Source: Microplitis mediator
Taxonomy: Eukaryota; Arthropoda; Insecta; Hymenoptera; Braconidae
Direction of reading: 5' to 3'
Assembly (NCBI RefSeq): GCF_029852145.1
Contig: NC_079973.1
Coordinates: forward strand, 19,176,422 to 19,240,421
Length of the DNA stretch: 64,000 nucleotides
Position 1 is the first letter of the stretch. Each line of letters starts with the position of its first letter. The position numbers and the translations under genes are program-made. Of the stretch, positions 1 through 11,600 are shown one piece after another. The notes below the pieces were generated by a model. It saw nothing but the letters and a program-made list of their open reading frames with translations. It did not search any database and was not told the origin of the DNA.

Positions 1-345
1 TACTAGACTATCTTAATAGAGCTTTTAGATATTTTATTTACACGTATTATTATTATTATTACATATTTATTTAAATTAATTATTATATATATTTTTGATA
101 TAACGGTATTATTTTTTAAAGTTAATTATTTTTATTCTTTAGAAATACAATTAATCATTTAATTTAAAATTTTTTAATTAAGGTATCAGGTTTTATATTT
201 TTTTTGAAATTCTTCTGTTTGCAGGTGCTCTCTAAAACTGAATTAGTGAAAGTTAGTAAATATTCAGATTTAGAGAGAGCCAATGAAAAAAATTATTTCT
301 ATAAAAAATATATATTTTTAAATAAGTTTTATCAGTTTGTCTCAT

Positions 346-655
346 TACACTATAAAGAATTTGCGGAGTAAATTCGGAGTGCAGAGCAGATGACTGTCGA
401 TTTATTTAATCCCCTTGGAGTAAAATTCACTCCTAAAAGGAGTTTGTTTTAATATTAAAACTCCGAATGGGAGTGAATGTGGGCTTAAATAAAATCCACA
501 TCACTCCGAAATCACTCCGTTGAAAAAACAAACTCCTTATTTATTCCGTAATCAGAATGATTTTTTTAAGACTCCGGGACTCTGAGTGACGAATTGAATT
601 TGGATGCAAATAAAATCCGTAATCACTCCAATTTCACTCCCAATTTTTTACACTC
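346..655. mobile_element. MITE, 'ACTCCG' family copy 1
   Basis: A non-coding block rich in repeated CACTCC/GGAGTG words in both orientations, bounded by a TACACTRTAAA-like left end and a TTTTTACACT right end. Related blocks lie at 2588-2911, 4257-4461 and 51613-52035, sharing the phrases 'gcagatgactg' and 'ggagtaaaattcactcc'. The internal inverted repeats and lack of an ORF fit a miniature inverted-repeat element; the superfamily is unknown. Confidence 0.6.
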
Positions 656-658
656 TAC

Positions 659-815
659 TCTCTTAAAATGAATTAGTAAAGTGCTGCAAATCAGTGAAAA
701 TCCACTGCGAATCAGTCCCAAGTATATCACTGATTGAATCAGTGATATACTTGGGACTATTCATTCAGTGATTATTCACTGATTGGAGTACTTTTCACTG
801 ATTTATTTTAAGAGA
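659..815. mobile_element. Small palindromic MITE with CAGTGAAT words
   Basis: The ends are inverted repeats (TCTCTTAAAATGAAT and ATTTATTTTAAGAGA). The interior is nearly palindromic around the phrase 'cccaagtatatcactgatt'. A second copy, at about 51850-51996, sits inside another MITE, which shows that the family inserts into other repeats. Confidence 0.6.
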
Positions 816-1266
816 AAATATAATTTTGAAATTATCGTTTTAAAATAATTTTTTCATTCATTTTTTTTCATATTAAAGAATAATTTTAAACACAAAAATT
901 TCCTATAATAATAAAATATTATTTACAAAAAAAAAAAAAAATTAAAATTGTAAATATATAAAAAAATTATATCTGCATATACATATCAGTAGTGCTTAGC
1001 TGATTTAAAATGACAAGAATGCAAAATAAGAAATACATGCACTTTCTAGGAAAGTATAAAGTATGACGAATTTAAAACGAATCCACTTTCAATGGTCTCC
1101 GGTACGTGAAGTAAAGAGCGCATACTCGAGTGTGTGTATGTGTTGTATGATGTATGTGGCCGCGCATTGCGCAAATTTACCCTCACAACTCACAACTTAC
1201 TCTCAGCTCATATACATGCATTATATATGCTATATGTACAGATATAACATATATGTGCGGTTTATA

Positions 1267-1325
1267 ACGGCGTAGATATAGATATAGATATAAATGTAAA
1301 TGTAAATGCACGTTTAGATTGTATG
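1267..1325. repeat. Degenerate microsatellite (GATATA / AATGTA)
   Basis: Short tandem runs of 'gatata' followed by 'aatgta' and 'gatgta' words. No coding signal. Confidence 0.6.
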
Positions 1326-2587
1326 TAGATGAAGATGACGCTATAGATGTTGATGTAGGTATACAGTAAGATGAATAGACACCACGTATACCACCGCAGC
1401 TGTGTGTATATTCCTTGAACCAACCCCGTGAAACGTGGTCGCTTTTCGCTTGATCCATCTCGACGGTACACTAAGATTTATGGAGATGTCAGTGCCACTG
1501 GTAACTCTAGGCTCATTCCTATAGTCTGTAGGGATCTCACAGAATACGAGAAATATTCTGCTAAAAAAATACTGCAGTATAAAACAAGTACATTTTTTTT
1601 TTTTTTTTTACTATGAACAAGAAATATTTTTTTAAATTTTTATTCGTTTGTTAAAAAAAAAAGTTGATGATAAGATTGATGGTATAAAAATAAAAAATTT
1701 GAAACAATAAAACAAAAACCTAAAAGCAAAAAGTTATGATTTGTAATTGATGGTAAAGTGGATGGAAAATGTTAAATAAATTTGTGAATAAAGGGAGCAA
1801 GTATGTATGTATATATGTATAGTTATTGTCTGCAGTTGAGTAGGTAGATTTACTGAGAGCAAAGTGCGGCGTAATGTTGGAGTACCGCGTCGCAAGAACT
1901 AGAGAACTACTAAAAAGGTGAGAGTAAAAAAAAAGAGGAAAAAAAAGAGGTTGAGGTTGAGGTTGAGTTTAAGTATAAGGGTGGATGAATAAAAAGAGAT
2001 AGAGAAAGTATGTAAGGATGAGTATGAACAGAGTTATGGCCACTGTGCCGGCGTACTTGCCAAGAGTAAGGAGTTGCCTCGAGCTCGGAAATCCTCGCGA
2101 AGCCACGGATATCCGGTGGCTCCTTGGCGAAATTTATTTTTAATGAAGTGCCGCCGGCCGTTTACTTCTCTGAGCGCATAAGAAAATAATGTTGTACATA
2201 TAAGGTCCAATGTCGTATTACAGTACAGGTTTATGTACCTTTTTTTTATCCTTATTGCATATTGTTTCGTCTTTATTATAACTGCCGTGTGGTTTACTTT
2301 TTTATTTAGTTATTTTTTATGTTACTGCAGTTTTTTATTATACGACTATAGTTATAATAGTCTATGATGATTTTGGTTTCGAAAATTGATATAGTTTTTT
2401 TTTATTGATTAAAGTTTTCAATAGAAATTTTAAAAATAAACCGAATATACGAAAATTTATTAGTTGATCTGTCGAGAAGTAAAATAGAAAAAAAATTATT
2501 AGTAGATACAGTTTTTTTCGATCAGACAATTTATTAGAATTTGTATAATTATTATTTAAGAATGATTGTTATTGATAGCTTTTTAAT

Positions 2588-2911
2588 GGACTGTAAAAAT
2601 CGGGAGTGAATTCGAAGTGATTACGGATTTTATTTAAGTCTGAATTCACTCCGTGACTCGGAGTTCCGGAGTGTTTTTGAAAATTACTTCGTATAAGGAG
2701 TAAATAGGGAGTTTGTTCTTTCATCGGATTTGGACTTTATTTCAATCCACACCCACTTCGATTCGGAGTTTTAAAATTAAAATAAACTCGCCTTTGGAAT
2801 AAATTTCACTCCAAGGAGATTAAATAAATAATCTGCCATCAGCTTCGCAATCACTCCGCATTCGCATTCCAGATTTAATCCACGTCCACTCCGCAAATTT
2901 TTTTCAGTGTG
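2588..2911. mobile_element. MITE, 'ACTCCG' family copy 2
   Basis: Same family as 346-655 in inverted orientation. It begins with an ACTGTAAAAAT-type end and finishes with CAAATTTTTTTCAGTGTG. The interior carries the characteristic CACTCC/GGAGTG words. Confidence 0.55.
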
Positions 2912-4256
2912 ATATTGCGCAATTCCAACGAATAATGTAATGACTTTTATAATTTTCAAAGAAAGATAAATTTAAAGAAACTGCAAATTTATTTGTAAAA
3001 AATACATTAAAATATTTCTTTTTTTTTTTTTACCCAAGAGTGAGTAATAAAATGAAAGTGAGTTTAGAATGAAAAATAAATAAAAATAAATGAAAATCAC
3101 GGGCGCTCTCCAAAGATTGTTTTCAAGACATTAGATGTAAAAAAAAGCAGGGAAAAAAATTTGATTTTGCTAAGTATAATTCGTAAAAGATCTTTGAGAG
3201 AAAAATAAAAACAGAGAGACTCTATTTTTCGTCAATGTGCACACATACATTTGGGTTGAGGTTTTTATTTGGGTTTGAAATCCAGAGGGATGGTGGATAA
3301 TATAATGATGGCGTCGCTGAGCAAGGAGTAGAGGAGGCGGGGCTACGAGGGGATCAATATTATCCTCCTCCACCTCTTCCTCTGAGTAGTGAGCACCCGC
3401 GCACTATCACACTGGCATCCCTCTATTCCTCAGCACCCTCGTCGAACTGCTACTCTCGCCCCTTTACGACCGTCCGAGAACCAACCAGTCGTCTTTCTAT
3501 ATATATGTATATATATATTTATAAATACACTGCAACAACTATCTTCTTCCGGCTCCCACAACCTGTATAATTCTCGTTTCCTTCTGTTTTTCCGTCTCCC
3601 TCATTCACCCTCTTCCGCACTTTACTTCTGAGTTTTTTTGTTTCCTTTACTGTTAGTCTACGGATGGTTTGGAAATGTATAAGTATAGCATACCCGTAGA
3701 TACGCACAATCGGGGTTGACACGTCGATACACGCGCATCTTGAAAAAAATAATAAAAGTTAAGATATCCTTGAGATGGCTGTTTTTTTTTCCTTGAATTT
3801 AAAGATGCAAAGTAAAGGAATATTTTGCTTTTTATAAAATGCAAATTTATTATTTGTTATATTTTATTGACAATTACATAATTCTCAATTTATTACTTAA
3901 ATTAATTTATAGGCTAAAAATTGTACAAAAATTTTAATATAAAGCGTTTACCAAAAATTTTCATTGAGTTGACTGTCCTCTGACTTAGGAAGTAGATAAA
4001 TAATTGAAAGTCAGACATTATAAAAATAATTAAACAATTTTTTCAATAAAATTTTTCTGTTGCTCTTTACTATTCTCTTTGGCATGAAATGACGAAAAAA
4101 TTCATGTACTTAAAAGTCAGATTACTACTTTCAGAACGATTTTACGAGCAAAAATCCCATGGGGTAAATATTTACCCTGTTTTGTAGTTTACAGGTAAAA
4201 AAATGGGTTCGCAGTTCTATAGGGTTAAAAAAATATGACAAAATCTAAATATTATT

Positions 4257-4461
4257 ACGCCGTAAAAAATTTGCGAAGTGAACGCGTATTAAATCCGGAG
4301 TAAATGTAGAGCGGATGACCGTGTATTTATTTAATCTCCTCGCAGTGAAATTCACTCCGAAGGGGAGTTTATTTTAATACAAAGATTCCAAATCAGAGTG
4401 GATGCGAACTTAAATGAAATCCGTAATTACTTCGAATTCACTCCTGATTTATTACAATGTA
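4257..4461. mobile_element. MITE, 'ACTCCG' family copy 3 (short)
   Basis: Begins with GCCGTAAAAAATTTGCG and shares 'gcggatgaccgt', 'ttaatctcct' and 'ttcactccgaa' with the copies at 346, 2588 and 51613. Shorter than those, so probably a deletion derivative. Confidence 0.55.
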
Positions 4462-5171
4462 AGTTAGATTTAAAAATTAGCAAACAATGATTTTTACTCC
4501 TTAAACCCGAAAAAATTAAGTGGCCAGTCGGTAAGTAGGTAAAGATTTAACGGTCAGACTCAGCAGATCCATTCTTAAACCAGCTGACAAAAGAATCTGA
4601 ACAAGTGTGTAGTAAAAGAAAGCGTAAAAGCCAATAAAATCACGTAAGCAGGATAAAGCAAGTGGATGAGAGAGCGAGTGAGAGGAAACAATACCTTGTA
4701 TTGTTCAGTAGAGACGTTAAGTCGTCGGATCACGACTGATGGGTCTGAGTAGTCTGGACATCTATAACGTATCTACAGTTTACCACAGGCATGTATGCCA
4801 GCCATGTTACATACACTGGCACACAATCTATATACTATACACTACACTAGCCAGCCCGGGTGAACTCTCAGTACAAGAAGGGCAGGAGTAATGGGGAATG
4901 AGGAGGAAGACCAAGTGATTGATGAGACGCCCGGCCACCGTCTCATTACAGTTATATAAGCTTCTATAGATTGAGCCGTGCACAAGCTTACTACGTGGGC
5001 AAGGGGGTCGTGATTTGATGAGGTTTTATTGCCTTCCTGTCACGCCACACAGGAAACCTTATCATCATTGTCATTTTCTTATACTTTTTTCATTTTTATT
5101 TCATTAATCGTAAATAATTAAGACAAATTAATTTTTAATCACTCAATATTTTTACTCTTTTTTTGTTTTCT

Positions 5172-5357
5172 TACACAAAAAAAAAGGATTTCTTGACGCA
5201 AAAAATTTTTTGCAGTATAAATTAAAAAAATAAATATTTTCTTGGGGCGAGAAAAAATTCTTGCGCTAAGAAATTTTTTGTAGGCCTAAGAAAATTTTTC
5301 TCTTCAATTCAAAATGCAAAATATTTCTTGCACCAAGAAATCCTTTTTTTCTGTGTA
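5172..5357. mobile_element. MITE, 'GGATTTCTTG' family copy
   Basis: The terminal inverted repeats read ACACAAAAAAAAAGGATTTC and GAAATCCTTTTTTTCTGTGT. The interior holds repeated AAAAATTTTCTTG words in both directions. Copies of the family also occur at 11500-11600, 12037-12375, 53965-54226, 56070-56201 and 62336-62507. Confidence 0.65.
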
Positions 5358-7021
5358 CTGTCTCACAAAAATTATTTAGTAGGAATAAATTAAATAGTTT
5401 ATTCATGAAATAAAGTAATAAATGAAGATGATGTAAATATCGGATAAAAATTAGTAAATAATATTTATCATGTTATATCTGAGTAAGGATTTGAAAGTTA
5501 ATTCATCAAAGAGGGTAACAACGTAACCGACGGCCATCGTGAAATTTTGCGACGCCGTTAAAGTTTATGGGCGCGGCTTCGCGTGTACAAACCCACGACC
5601 TCGTCGGGTGGGAGCCTCGATGTTGCCTCGGGTTTATTGATTCTCGTGTGCCACAGCACCAGCAGTAGCATCTTCCTTCTGCTCTCTACACTACCTCATT
5701 TCTTTGTCTCCATCTCTATCTCTGTTTCCGTCTCACTGGCTTACTCTTACTCCACTCACAAGTTCCAACACTGTCATTGTCTTTTGTCTTCTTATACTCA
5801 CAGTATTTCTTCTCTCCTTTATCTTCTCTTTTATCTTTTCTCTCCTTTCTTCTCATCTATTCTCTTCTCTCCTATAGTGTAGTACACTTATATTCTATGT
5901 ACGTATGTCTCTCTAACGGATTTTCAAGTCTCATGAAAACACACTCTCGTCGCTACTGCTGGTGCTTTTCTTACAGCAACTCCCGCTGCTGAGTAACTGC
6001 AAGGTGAAATAACGCGAACAGAGTTAATGGCTATTCTTTTATGTCTTATTGCTTGTAAGCAAAGACATTATTTACATACAGCTATCAAAAAATTTTACAC
6101 ATATTTAAACGATACCGACAGTTATTTTTACTGCAGTATTATTATTTACAATAACTGATTTTTATTTATTTCACTGACTAAAGATTTTTTTTTATTAATC
6201 TTCCATAGTTATTAATGTAAAAAATTACATAAAAAAAAAAAAATTAATATTTTAAGCAAATGAAATAAATATTTACTTTTGCTAACAATCTTATGACACT
6301 GAAGAAAACAATCATAGAAATCCGGATCCTTTTCCATGATTATTTTCCGATATCGACTTTTTTCCGGTATTGATATTTTGGAAACCGCACGAGTAGCAAG
6401 TAGCAAGTAGCAAATATTAACTTCGACTCCGCCGTCCATCTTACGGCATTAAGTTATACATCTATTACCATGTATATCAGGGTGCTTTGTTTCCGGCGAA
6501 AGTTTGTTTTTCGTTGCTCATCAAACAAAATATTGTTCTCTATGCTGAAACTAAAATTCCTGCCAAGTTCGAGCTCTTAATTTCAATCCTAAGTACTTTC
6601 CATTTGATTTCAAAGATTTCCTATCTAATATACACGTAAATTAAATTACTTATTTTTCAACTTTCTAATACTTAGCTGCATTTTATGATATCAAAGCGCC
6701 GTTTGTCGCAAATCGTAAGGAACTTAGTGTTCTTCAAAAGTGCCCATAGTAACTTAGCTGTTATTCAAGCTGTTTCACTTGTGTCTGTTGCGGAAGTCAT
6801 TTTTCTTATGAAATTGACCTTTATCAGCTTGCAGAACGTAAACCAATAAAAGTACGCTAAAAATTTTCATGGGAATTTTACAGGAAATGTTATTCCCTTC
6901 AAAAAAAGTTCTACGAGTCAAGTTGCTAAAGTCCATAGTTTCCGAATTATAGTAATTTTAATAATTTTAAAAATACAATATCAAATAAGAATTACAATTA
7001 ATATTTCATTTTTAAAATGTG

Positions 7022-7142
7022 TTCAGAGATACTTTTATAACACTATTACAGTGGAATTTCTTTTCTATACTTTTTCGTTAATTAAAATAAAGTATTAAAT
7101 GCCCAAAAATTTAGCAGTGGCCATAAATAGCACTTCGACCCT
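7022..7142. repeat. Dispersed repeat shared with 57848-57978
   Basis: This block and 57848-57978 share long phrases such as 'aaaataaagtattaaatg', 'gcagtggcca' and 'cctcgaccct/cttcgaccct'. The copy at 57745-57980 has clear inverted ends, so this one is likely a partial element. Confidence 0.55.
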
Positions 7143-7634
7143 AATTATTCTTAAAAAAAAAATTAAAGAAGCTTGAAATTTTTTTGAATAACTGATTGAA
7201 TTTTTGATTAGTTCATTAAAGATCATGAAAGCATTTATTTAAAAAATAGTTTACCATATTTTCTTCACTACTTTTGAACTCTTGTTATTATTATTATCAT
7301 CATTATTGTTATCTATCATTTAACTTACCTCGTGCCTTCATCCATGTCGCTTTTATCGCTCGTTGCCTTTACTTACAGCGTACGCGAGCGCAACGTGTAT
7401 CTGAGTGCAACCATCCGTATAATTGTTGGAGGGTAGTAAGATGGAGGGTTCGTTCGCCAGTTAAATATATAAATAGAAAAAAAGAGGGAAGGAATATAAT
7501 GAAGAGAATAAGAAAGGAAGGAAGAAAGTAACAAACTAGATATACATGTATATAAATATGGTGGTTGTGGCAGCGATGGTACACTCAAGTATATAGACAT
7601 TTAAGTAGTAGAGAGTGTGCTGCTGGAAAAGTTG

Positions 7635-7653
7635 TAGTAGTAGTAGTAGTAGT
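7635..7653. repeat. (AGT)n microsatellite
   Basis: About six tandem AGT units. No gene signal. Confidence 0.7.
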
Positions 7654-8228
7654 AAGTTGAGGTCGAAGGACCCGAGGGTAGAAACGGCTGACGAGGTCTC
7701 GTATAGTATCGAGCGTTGCTTGCGACGCCGCCTTGAATTAACGCCGTCATATTTCAGGATTGAGAGCAACCAACTCCTCTAAGGTTATATTATAACTTGT
7801 CTATACTTTATAACATGTTTGTTTGAAATAGAACAAAAAAATTTAATATAAAAATGAATTAAATTTTTTTTACAATGTTATTTATTATTTAAATTTTAAA
7901 TTACAATATTGTTTTCTTCAATAATTAACAGTGATGTCTGGTCATTAAGCACTTTATCTACTAGCAATGTCATACTAAAATAAATGAGAATGCTTATGTC
8001 GCTTATATTGAAGGTGATCTTTATTTGGGAAAAAATAATTTAGATCTAGAGACCATAGTTAAGGAAGGGCAAATTAGCAAACAGAAAATTTTTAATGATT
8101 ATTTTAAAATAGATATTAAAACCTGATGAAAATAGTCTCGAAAAAACTTAAGATTCAAGAAGATCTAGGTAAATCTAAATAGATCAATGTGCATCTATGA
8201 TTTGAAAAAATTAGATCTACGTTGATCT

Positions 8229-8608
8229 ACACGGAGAAAAAGAACTGTTGCTGCAACAGGACATAGCCCTGTAACAGCTACAGGATTTATTTCTGTTGCA
8301 GCTACAAGGCTTAGTCCTGTTGCAACCACAGGTCCATTCCTGTTGCAATCACAGGAGTAGTCTTTTATCGGCGTTGGATTCTCAACTCCAATAATTCAAA
8401 TTATTATAACGAATTCAAGACTATTCCTGTGACTGCAACAGGAATGGACCTGTGGTTGCAACAAGAATAGATCTGTGGTTGCAACAAGACTGATCTTGTA
8501 GCAGTAACAAGGCGGGTTCTGTTGCAGCCACAGGTTATTCCTGTTGCAGCAAAAACTCATGATACAGGGCCTATTCCTGTTGCAGCGACATTTCTTTTTT
8601 TTCCGTGT
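8229..8608. mobile_element. Palindromic MITE with reiterated CAACAGG cassettes
   Basis: The ends are ACACGGAGAAAAA and TTTTTTTTCCGTGT. The interior is a series of roughly 20-bp cassettes around CTGTTGCAACCACAGG, in one orientation in the left half and the opposite in the right half. The block can fold into a long hairpin. The same ends occur at 12194-12305 and, with a different cassette (CATGTTGC), at 22061-22452. It lies about 280 bp upstream of the homeobox exon. Confidence 0.7.
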
Positions 8609-8891
8609 TGAATGCAACTTTATTATAAATGATAGCTATTAAAGACTGAAAAAGGTCTTATATAAAACTTTTTGAGGCGTAGTAATTATTACTACGTCTC
8701 AGAAATAATGTAATTTTTACAGTTTCAAAGTAGAGAGACTTTTCTGATATTTAAAACTAATTTTTCCACTATTCTGTTTTCCATGCGTGTTTCTAATTCC
8801 ATGTAATAAAAATCCACACATATTTTTAACTAACTAAAAATTTTAATAATATAAAAAATAATAACAAAAGTATGAATTTATATGTTTACAG

Positions 8892-9674
8892 GTTTGGTTC
8901 AAAAATCGGCGCGCAAAATGGCGAAAACGCGAGCGCAACGCAGCGAATGCAGCCGCAGCCGCAGCGGCAGCGGATTTCAAGACTGGTTTCAGCACCGCAG
9001 GTCTGAACAGCTTCATCGGACGAGCCGATGTCGACGCGATGTATAGTTCATACAGTTCGTACAACAATTGGGCTGCAAAAGTACCATCACCATTGAGTAG
9101 CAAGAGTTTTCCATGGGTAAACCATTTAGGCACAGTGGTACCAACGGCCTCACACCATCATCACCACGCCCAAGTGGCACCAGTAAACTGTTTTAATCCA
9201 TCGACCTCTGTAGCTGGCAGTCATGTCAGCGGAATGTCAATGTCAGTTGGGCAAGCTGCGACCTCAATGCTTCCCGGAATGGGTTCGGGCTTAGGGGTAG
9301 CAGGGTCACCAGTAGCAGCATCAAGTGCCGCGTGTCCTTATGCAGCACCAGCAGCACCCCATCCATACGGGCCCTCAGTCTACACACCCCATCATCGTGC
9401 TACTGGTCCACCAGAGCCTTGTACCCTAATGAATAGCAGTATCACCTCACTAAGATTAAAAGCTAAACAGCATTCCAGCGAATATGGATCTGCGAGTTCA
9501 TTCAGTACTGGAGGTACTACCGGTGGTGGTGCTGGTAGCATTAGTCCTGTTAGTTCACGAGCCTCTTCTGGTGGTGGTTTAAGTGCGTGTCAATATGCAC
9601 TTACAAGTAACACTGGTAATCCACATTCACCTGGCACTGATCATAATAACGCGACTACTCGGGCTCAAGTTTGA
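8892..9674 (+). CDS. Ptx1: Pitx/Ptx1 homeobox protein, 3' coding exon (partial gene)
   Basis: This is the last coding exon of a paired-class homeodomain transcription factor of the Pitx (Drosophila Ptx1) type. An acceptor (TATGTTTACAG) ends at 8891, and the exon opens in phase 0 with VWFKNRRAKWRKRERN, the C-terminal half of homeodomain helix 3. The intron position between residues 46 and 47 of the homeodomain is usual for paired-class genes. An alanine run follows, then a YNNWAAKVPSPL..KSFPW segment typical of Pitx proteins. The OAR motif SSITSLRLKAKQHSS lies near residues 129-143 of the exon product, with LSACQYAL after it. The first homeodomain half must be encoded left of the window. The first in-frame stop is TGA at 9672-9674, but the frame continues open beyond it (next entry). 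Nuclear role as DNA-binding regulator is from family knowledge; assignment to Pitx is confident, one-to-one orthology less so. Confidence 0.9.
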   Translation, partial: VWFKNRRAKWRKRERNAANAAAAAAAADFKTGFSTAGLNSFIGRADVDAMYSSYSSYNNWAAKVPSPLSSKSFPWVNHLGTVVPTASHHHHHAQVAPVNCFNPSTSVAGSHVSGMSMSVGQAATSMLPGMGSGLGVAGSPVAASSAACPYAAPAAPHPYGPSVYTPHHRATGPPEPCTLMNSSITSLRLKAKQHSSEYGSASSFSTGGTTGGGAGSISPVSSRASSGGGLSACQYALTSNTGNPHSPGTDHNNATTRAQV

Positions 9675-9754
9675 GGTGAGGTGGGGGCTGCCTCCAGCCC
9701 CCATCACTCGGCAACTGGTTCTATTAATAATAATACCAATAATAACAATAACAA

Positions 9755-9786
<32 letters not shown>

Positions 9787-10373
9787 GTAATCCTAATCAC
9801 AATAATAGTAATAATAATAACAATAATAATAATAATAATAGTAATAGTAATAATAGCCAAGTCGGTGGATCATCACAACCCAACAATTGTAACAATCAGA
9901 CTCCAACCGAATCGCATAATCCAATGAGAGGGTCCGAGTGACCCAGGCCGAGGTCCGCCGCTTCTCCGATGCTATCGTCGACGCCCTCGTCTACGACATC
10001 CCAGCAGCACTACCTCATGTATGACGAGGACAACACTACGGCGGACCACAAGATAAACGATGACCGCATGATACTCAGCGCTAGCGCGGCCACGGAAAAT
10101 TTAATGGCCAGCAGCAGTGGAAGCGGTAGCAGCAGCGCTGGCGCTGGTAGCGTCGGTGCCGGTACTAATACTGGAGGCAGTTTCGGTATGGGTATCGGTA
10201 TGAATAGTGGAGCGACTGCTGGCCACGGTGGGAGACTTCCTGGTTATTGGCAACATGCAGCCACTTCCGCTGCTGGGTACTGGTCGACTTTATTCGACTC
10301 CTGGACTAATAATTCCATCGCGACTGGGTCACAGTCATTGTCCCTCACGTGGGATGATAATCGCAATCAGTGA
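9675..10373 (+). CDS. In-frame continuation of Ptx1 beyond two TGA codons (readthrough candidate)
   Basis: The reading frame of the Ptx1 exon continues without shift after TGA 9672-9674. It runs for 88 sense codons to TGA 9939-9941, then 143 more to TGA 10371-10373. The first segment encodes an Asn-rich tract interrupted by Ser, Thr, Pro and His codons (about residues 18-62), then a Ser/Gln/Asn-rich stretch. The second is Ser/Gly/Ala-rich, contains YLMYDEDNTT and ends in an aromatic block (LPGYWQHAA, AAGYWSTLFDSW). Base composition is GC-rich and exon-like to 10373 and changes sharply to AT-rich afterwards, as expected if translation ended there. The second TGA is followed by C, the context known to favour readthrough in flies. 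Alternatives are a 3' UTR open by chance, an alternatively spliced isoform, or assembly errors. I saw no good intron that removes both stops in frame. Confidence 0.5.
9736..9862 (+). repeat. AAT/AAC-rich trinucleotide tract (poly-Asn in the Ptx1 frame)
   Basis: Runs of AAT and AAC with AGT, CCT, CAC and ACT interruptions. All interruptions fit in units of three, and the tract reads as poly-Asn in the continued Ptx1 frame. Mixed AAT/AAC codons argue against a very young pure microsatellite. Confidence 0.7.
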
Positions 10374-11450
10374 TTACTGGTTATTATTATTATTATTTTA
10401 CTATACGAATATTTTTATCAATTTTTTTTAATTGTTGCATCTATTTTTTATTTTATTGAATTTGTTTTTTTTTTAACTGCAATCAGAATTTGAGATTATT
10501 TAGACCAAAGTTTTGTGCAATAATTGAAATTATCGAATTAATCTTAGATGATTTATTGCAATTGGTAAAAGTAATTCGTGTAATTGTAATCAGTAATTTA
10601 ATAATATTTTGTAGATATTTGTATAGTAAATATTAATTGTACGAACTCGTTAATCTAATCGAATTAAATTAAAATATAAATTGTATAACATTTAAATGAT
10701 GATAATGATAATGATAACATAATTCAGCAAATACCAAAAAAATTATAATGATTTAAACAAATAAAAAATGAATGTTAATTAAATAAAATAGTAGATTGAG
10801 TAAAAGTATAATATAAGTTTTTTTTTTTTTGGCATTTATCGATGGAATGAATTCCATCGACACAGTGCCGTGTACAGAGTATGAGGATCGTTAATCAATA
10901 ATATTGTACGTTATATAAATATTGAAATAGTTTGTAGATGTAAACGATATTCGGTATACTTAAAAAAATAAAAAGCTAAAATAAATTATAAATATATAAA
11001 TATATATATATTTTTTTTGTGATACTTTAAAATAAATTTCACGTCTTGCTACTGATAAATAAGGAAGCGAGTGTAAGTTGAAGTGAGTAATTTTAAAGTG
11101 TGATGAAAAAAATAAAAAAGTAAACAAATATTATGAAATTGTAACGCGATCCAATAAATAGAATTGTATAGTGTCTAAGTAAAAATTTAAGCGACCGCTA
11201 TTTTGTATGAATCCCCGGACGTACGAATATATAAGTCGAATGAAATGAAATAAATTCACATATCCTGAAATAAATGTGTGGGAATTAAAATAAATAAATA
11301 AATAATTATCATTTAAATGACATTATCATCTTCCCTCATTTGTGTGTACGTTTCTTGGTCGAATGCTGATTTTTATTTAGTATTCGATTATAGACACCGT
11401 TTGTAATCTAGTCACAATAAAAACCAATTCTATTCTACGATATGTCTTAT
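10374..11450 (+). other. Probable 3' UTR of Ptx1, then intergenic
   Basis: AT-rich sequence begins immediately after the third TGA and contains several AATAAA hexamers (for example near 10967, 11154 and 11263), so the poly(A) site cannot be fixed. No ORF of note. Intergenic repeats start at about 11500. Confidence 0.45.
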
Positions 11451-11499
11451 TTATTATTTATTAATTACATTTTCAGAGATCCAGAAAAAAAATTTTAAT

Positions 11500-11600
11500 C
11501 TACACAGAAAAAAAAAATTTCAGGCGCAAGAAAAATTTTGCATTGTGGAACGAAAACAAAAATTTTCTTAGGACTAGAAAAATTTCTTGGCGTGAAACAT
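11500..11600. mobile_element. Truncated MITE, 'GGATTTCTTG' family
   Basis: Begins TACACAGAAAAAAAA and carries CAAGAAAAATTTTGCATTG and AATTTCTTGGCGTG words, matching the family at 5172-5357. The right terminal repeat is not clear. Confidence 0.5.

Larger units (their letters stand above)
1..8891. other. Gene-free AT-rich stretch, probable Ptx1 intron or upstream DNA
   Basis: I found no convincing exon here on either strand. The first homeobox exon in the window begins at 8892 at the intron site inside the homeodomain, so the rest of the gene must lie upstream. No first homeodomain half (helices 1 and 2) is visible here, so this stretch is probably part of a large intron. It contains transposon-like repeats, listed separately, and several GC-richer islands in an AT-rich background: about 2040-2165, 3290-3490, 4700-5060, 5520-5650 and 7320-7760. 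A pyrimidine-rich run covers 5690-5880. The islands resemble non-coding regulatory DNA more than exons, because none supports a family match or consistent splice sites. Confidence 0.5.

Noticed and set aside
5583..5992. Long pyrimidine-rich frames
   Set aside because: Composition-driven open frames (TCT/CTC runs) with no start context, splice sites or family similarity.
9583..9927. Ile-rich frames overlapping the Asn-rich tract on both strands
   Set aside because: Off-frame readings of the AAT/AAC repeat; the Asn frame in phase with Ptx1 is the meaningful one.
9672..9941. TGA codons as selenocysteine sites
   Set aside because: The protein is a homeodomain regulator with no redox motif and I see no SECIS-like hairpin. 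Some Hymenoptera have lost selenoproteins. Readthrough or a UTR explanation is simpler.
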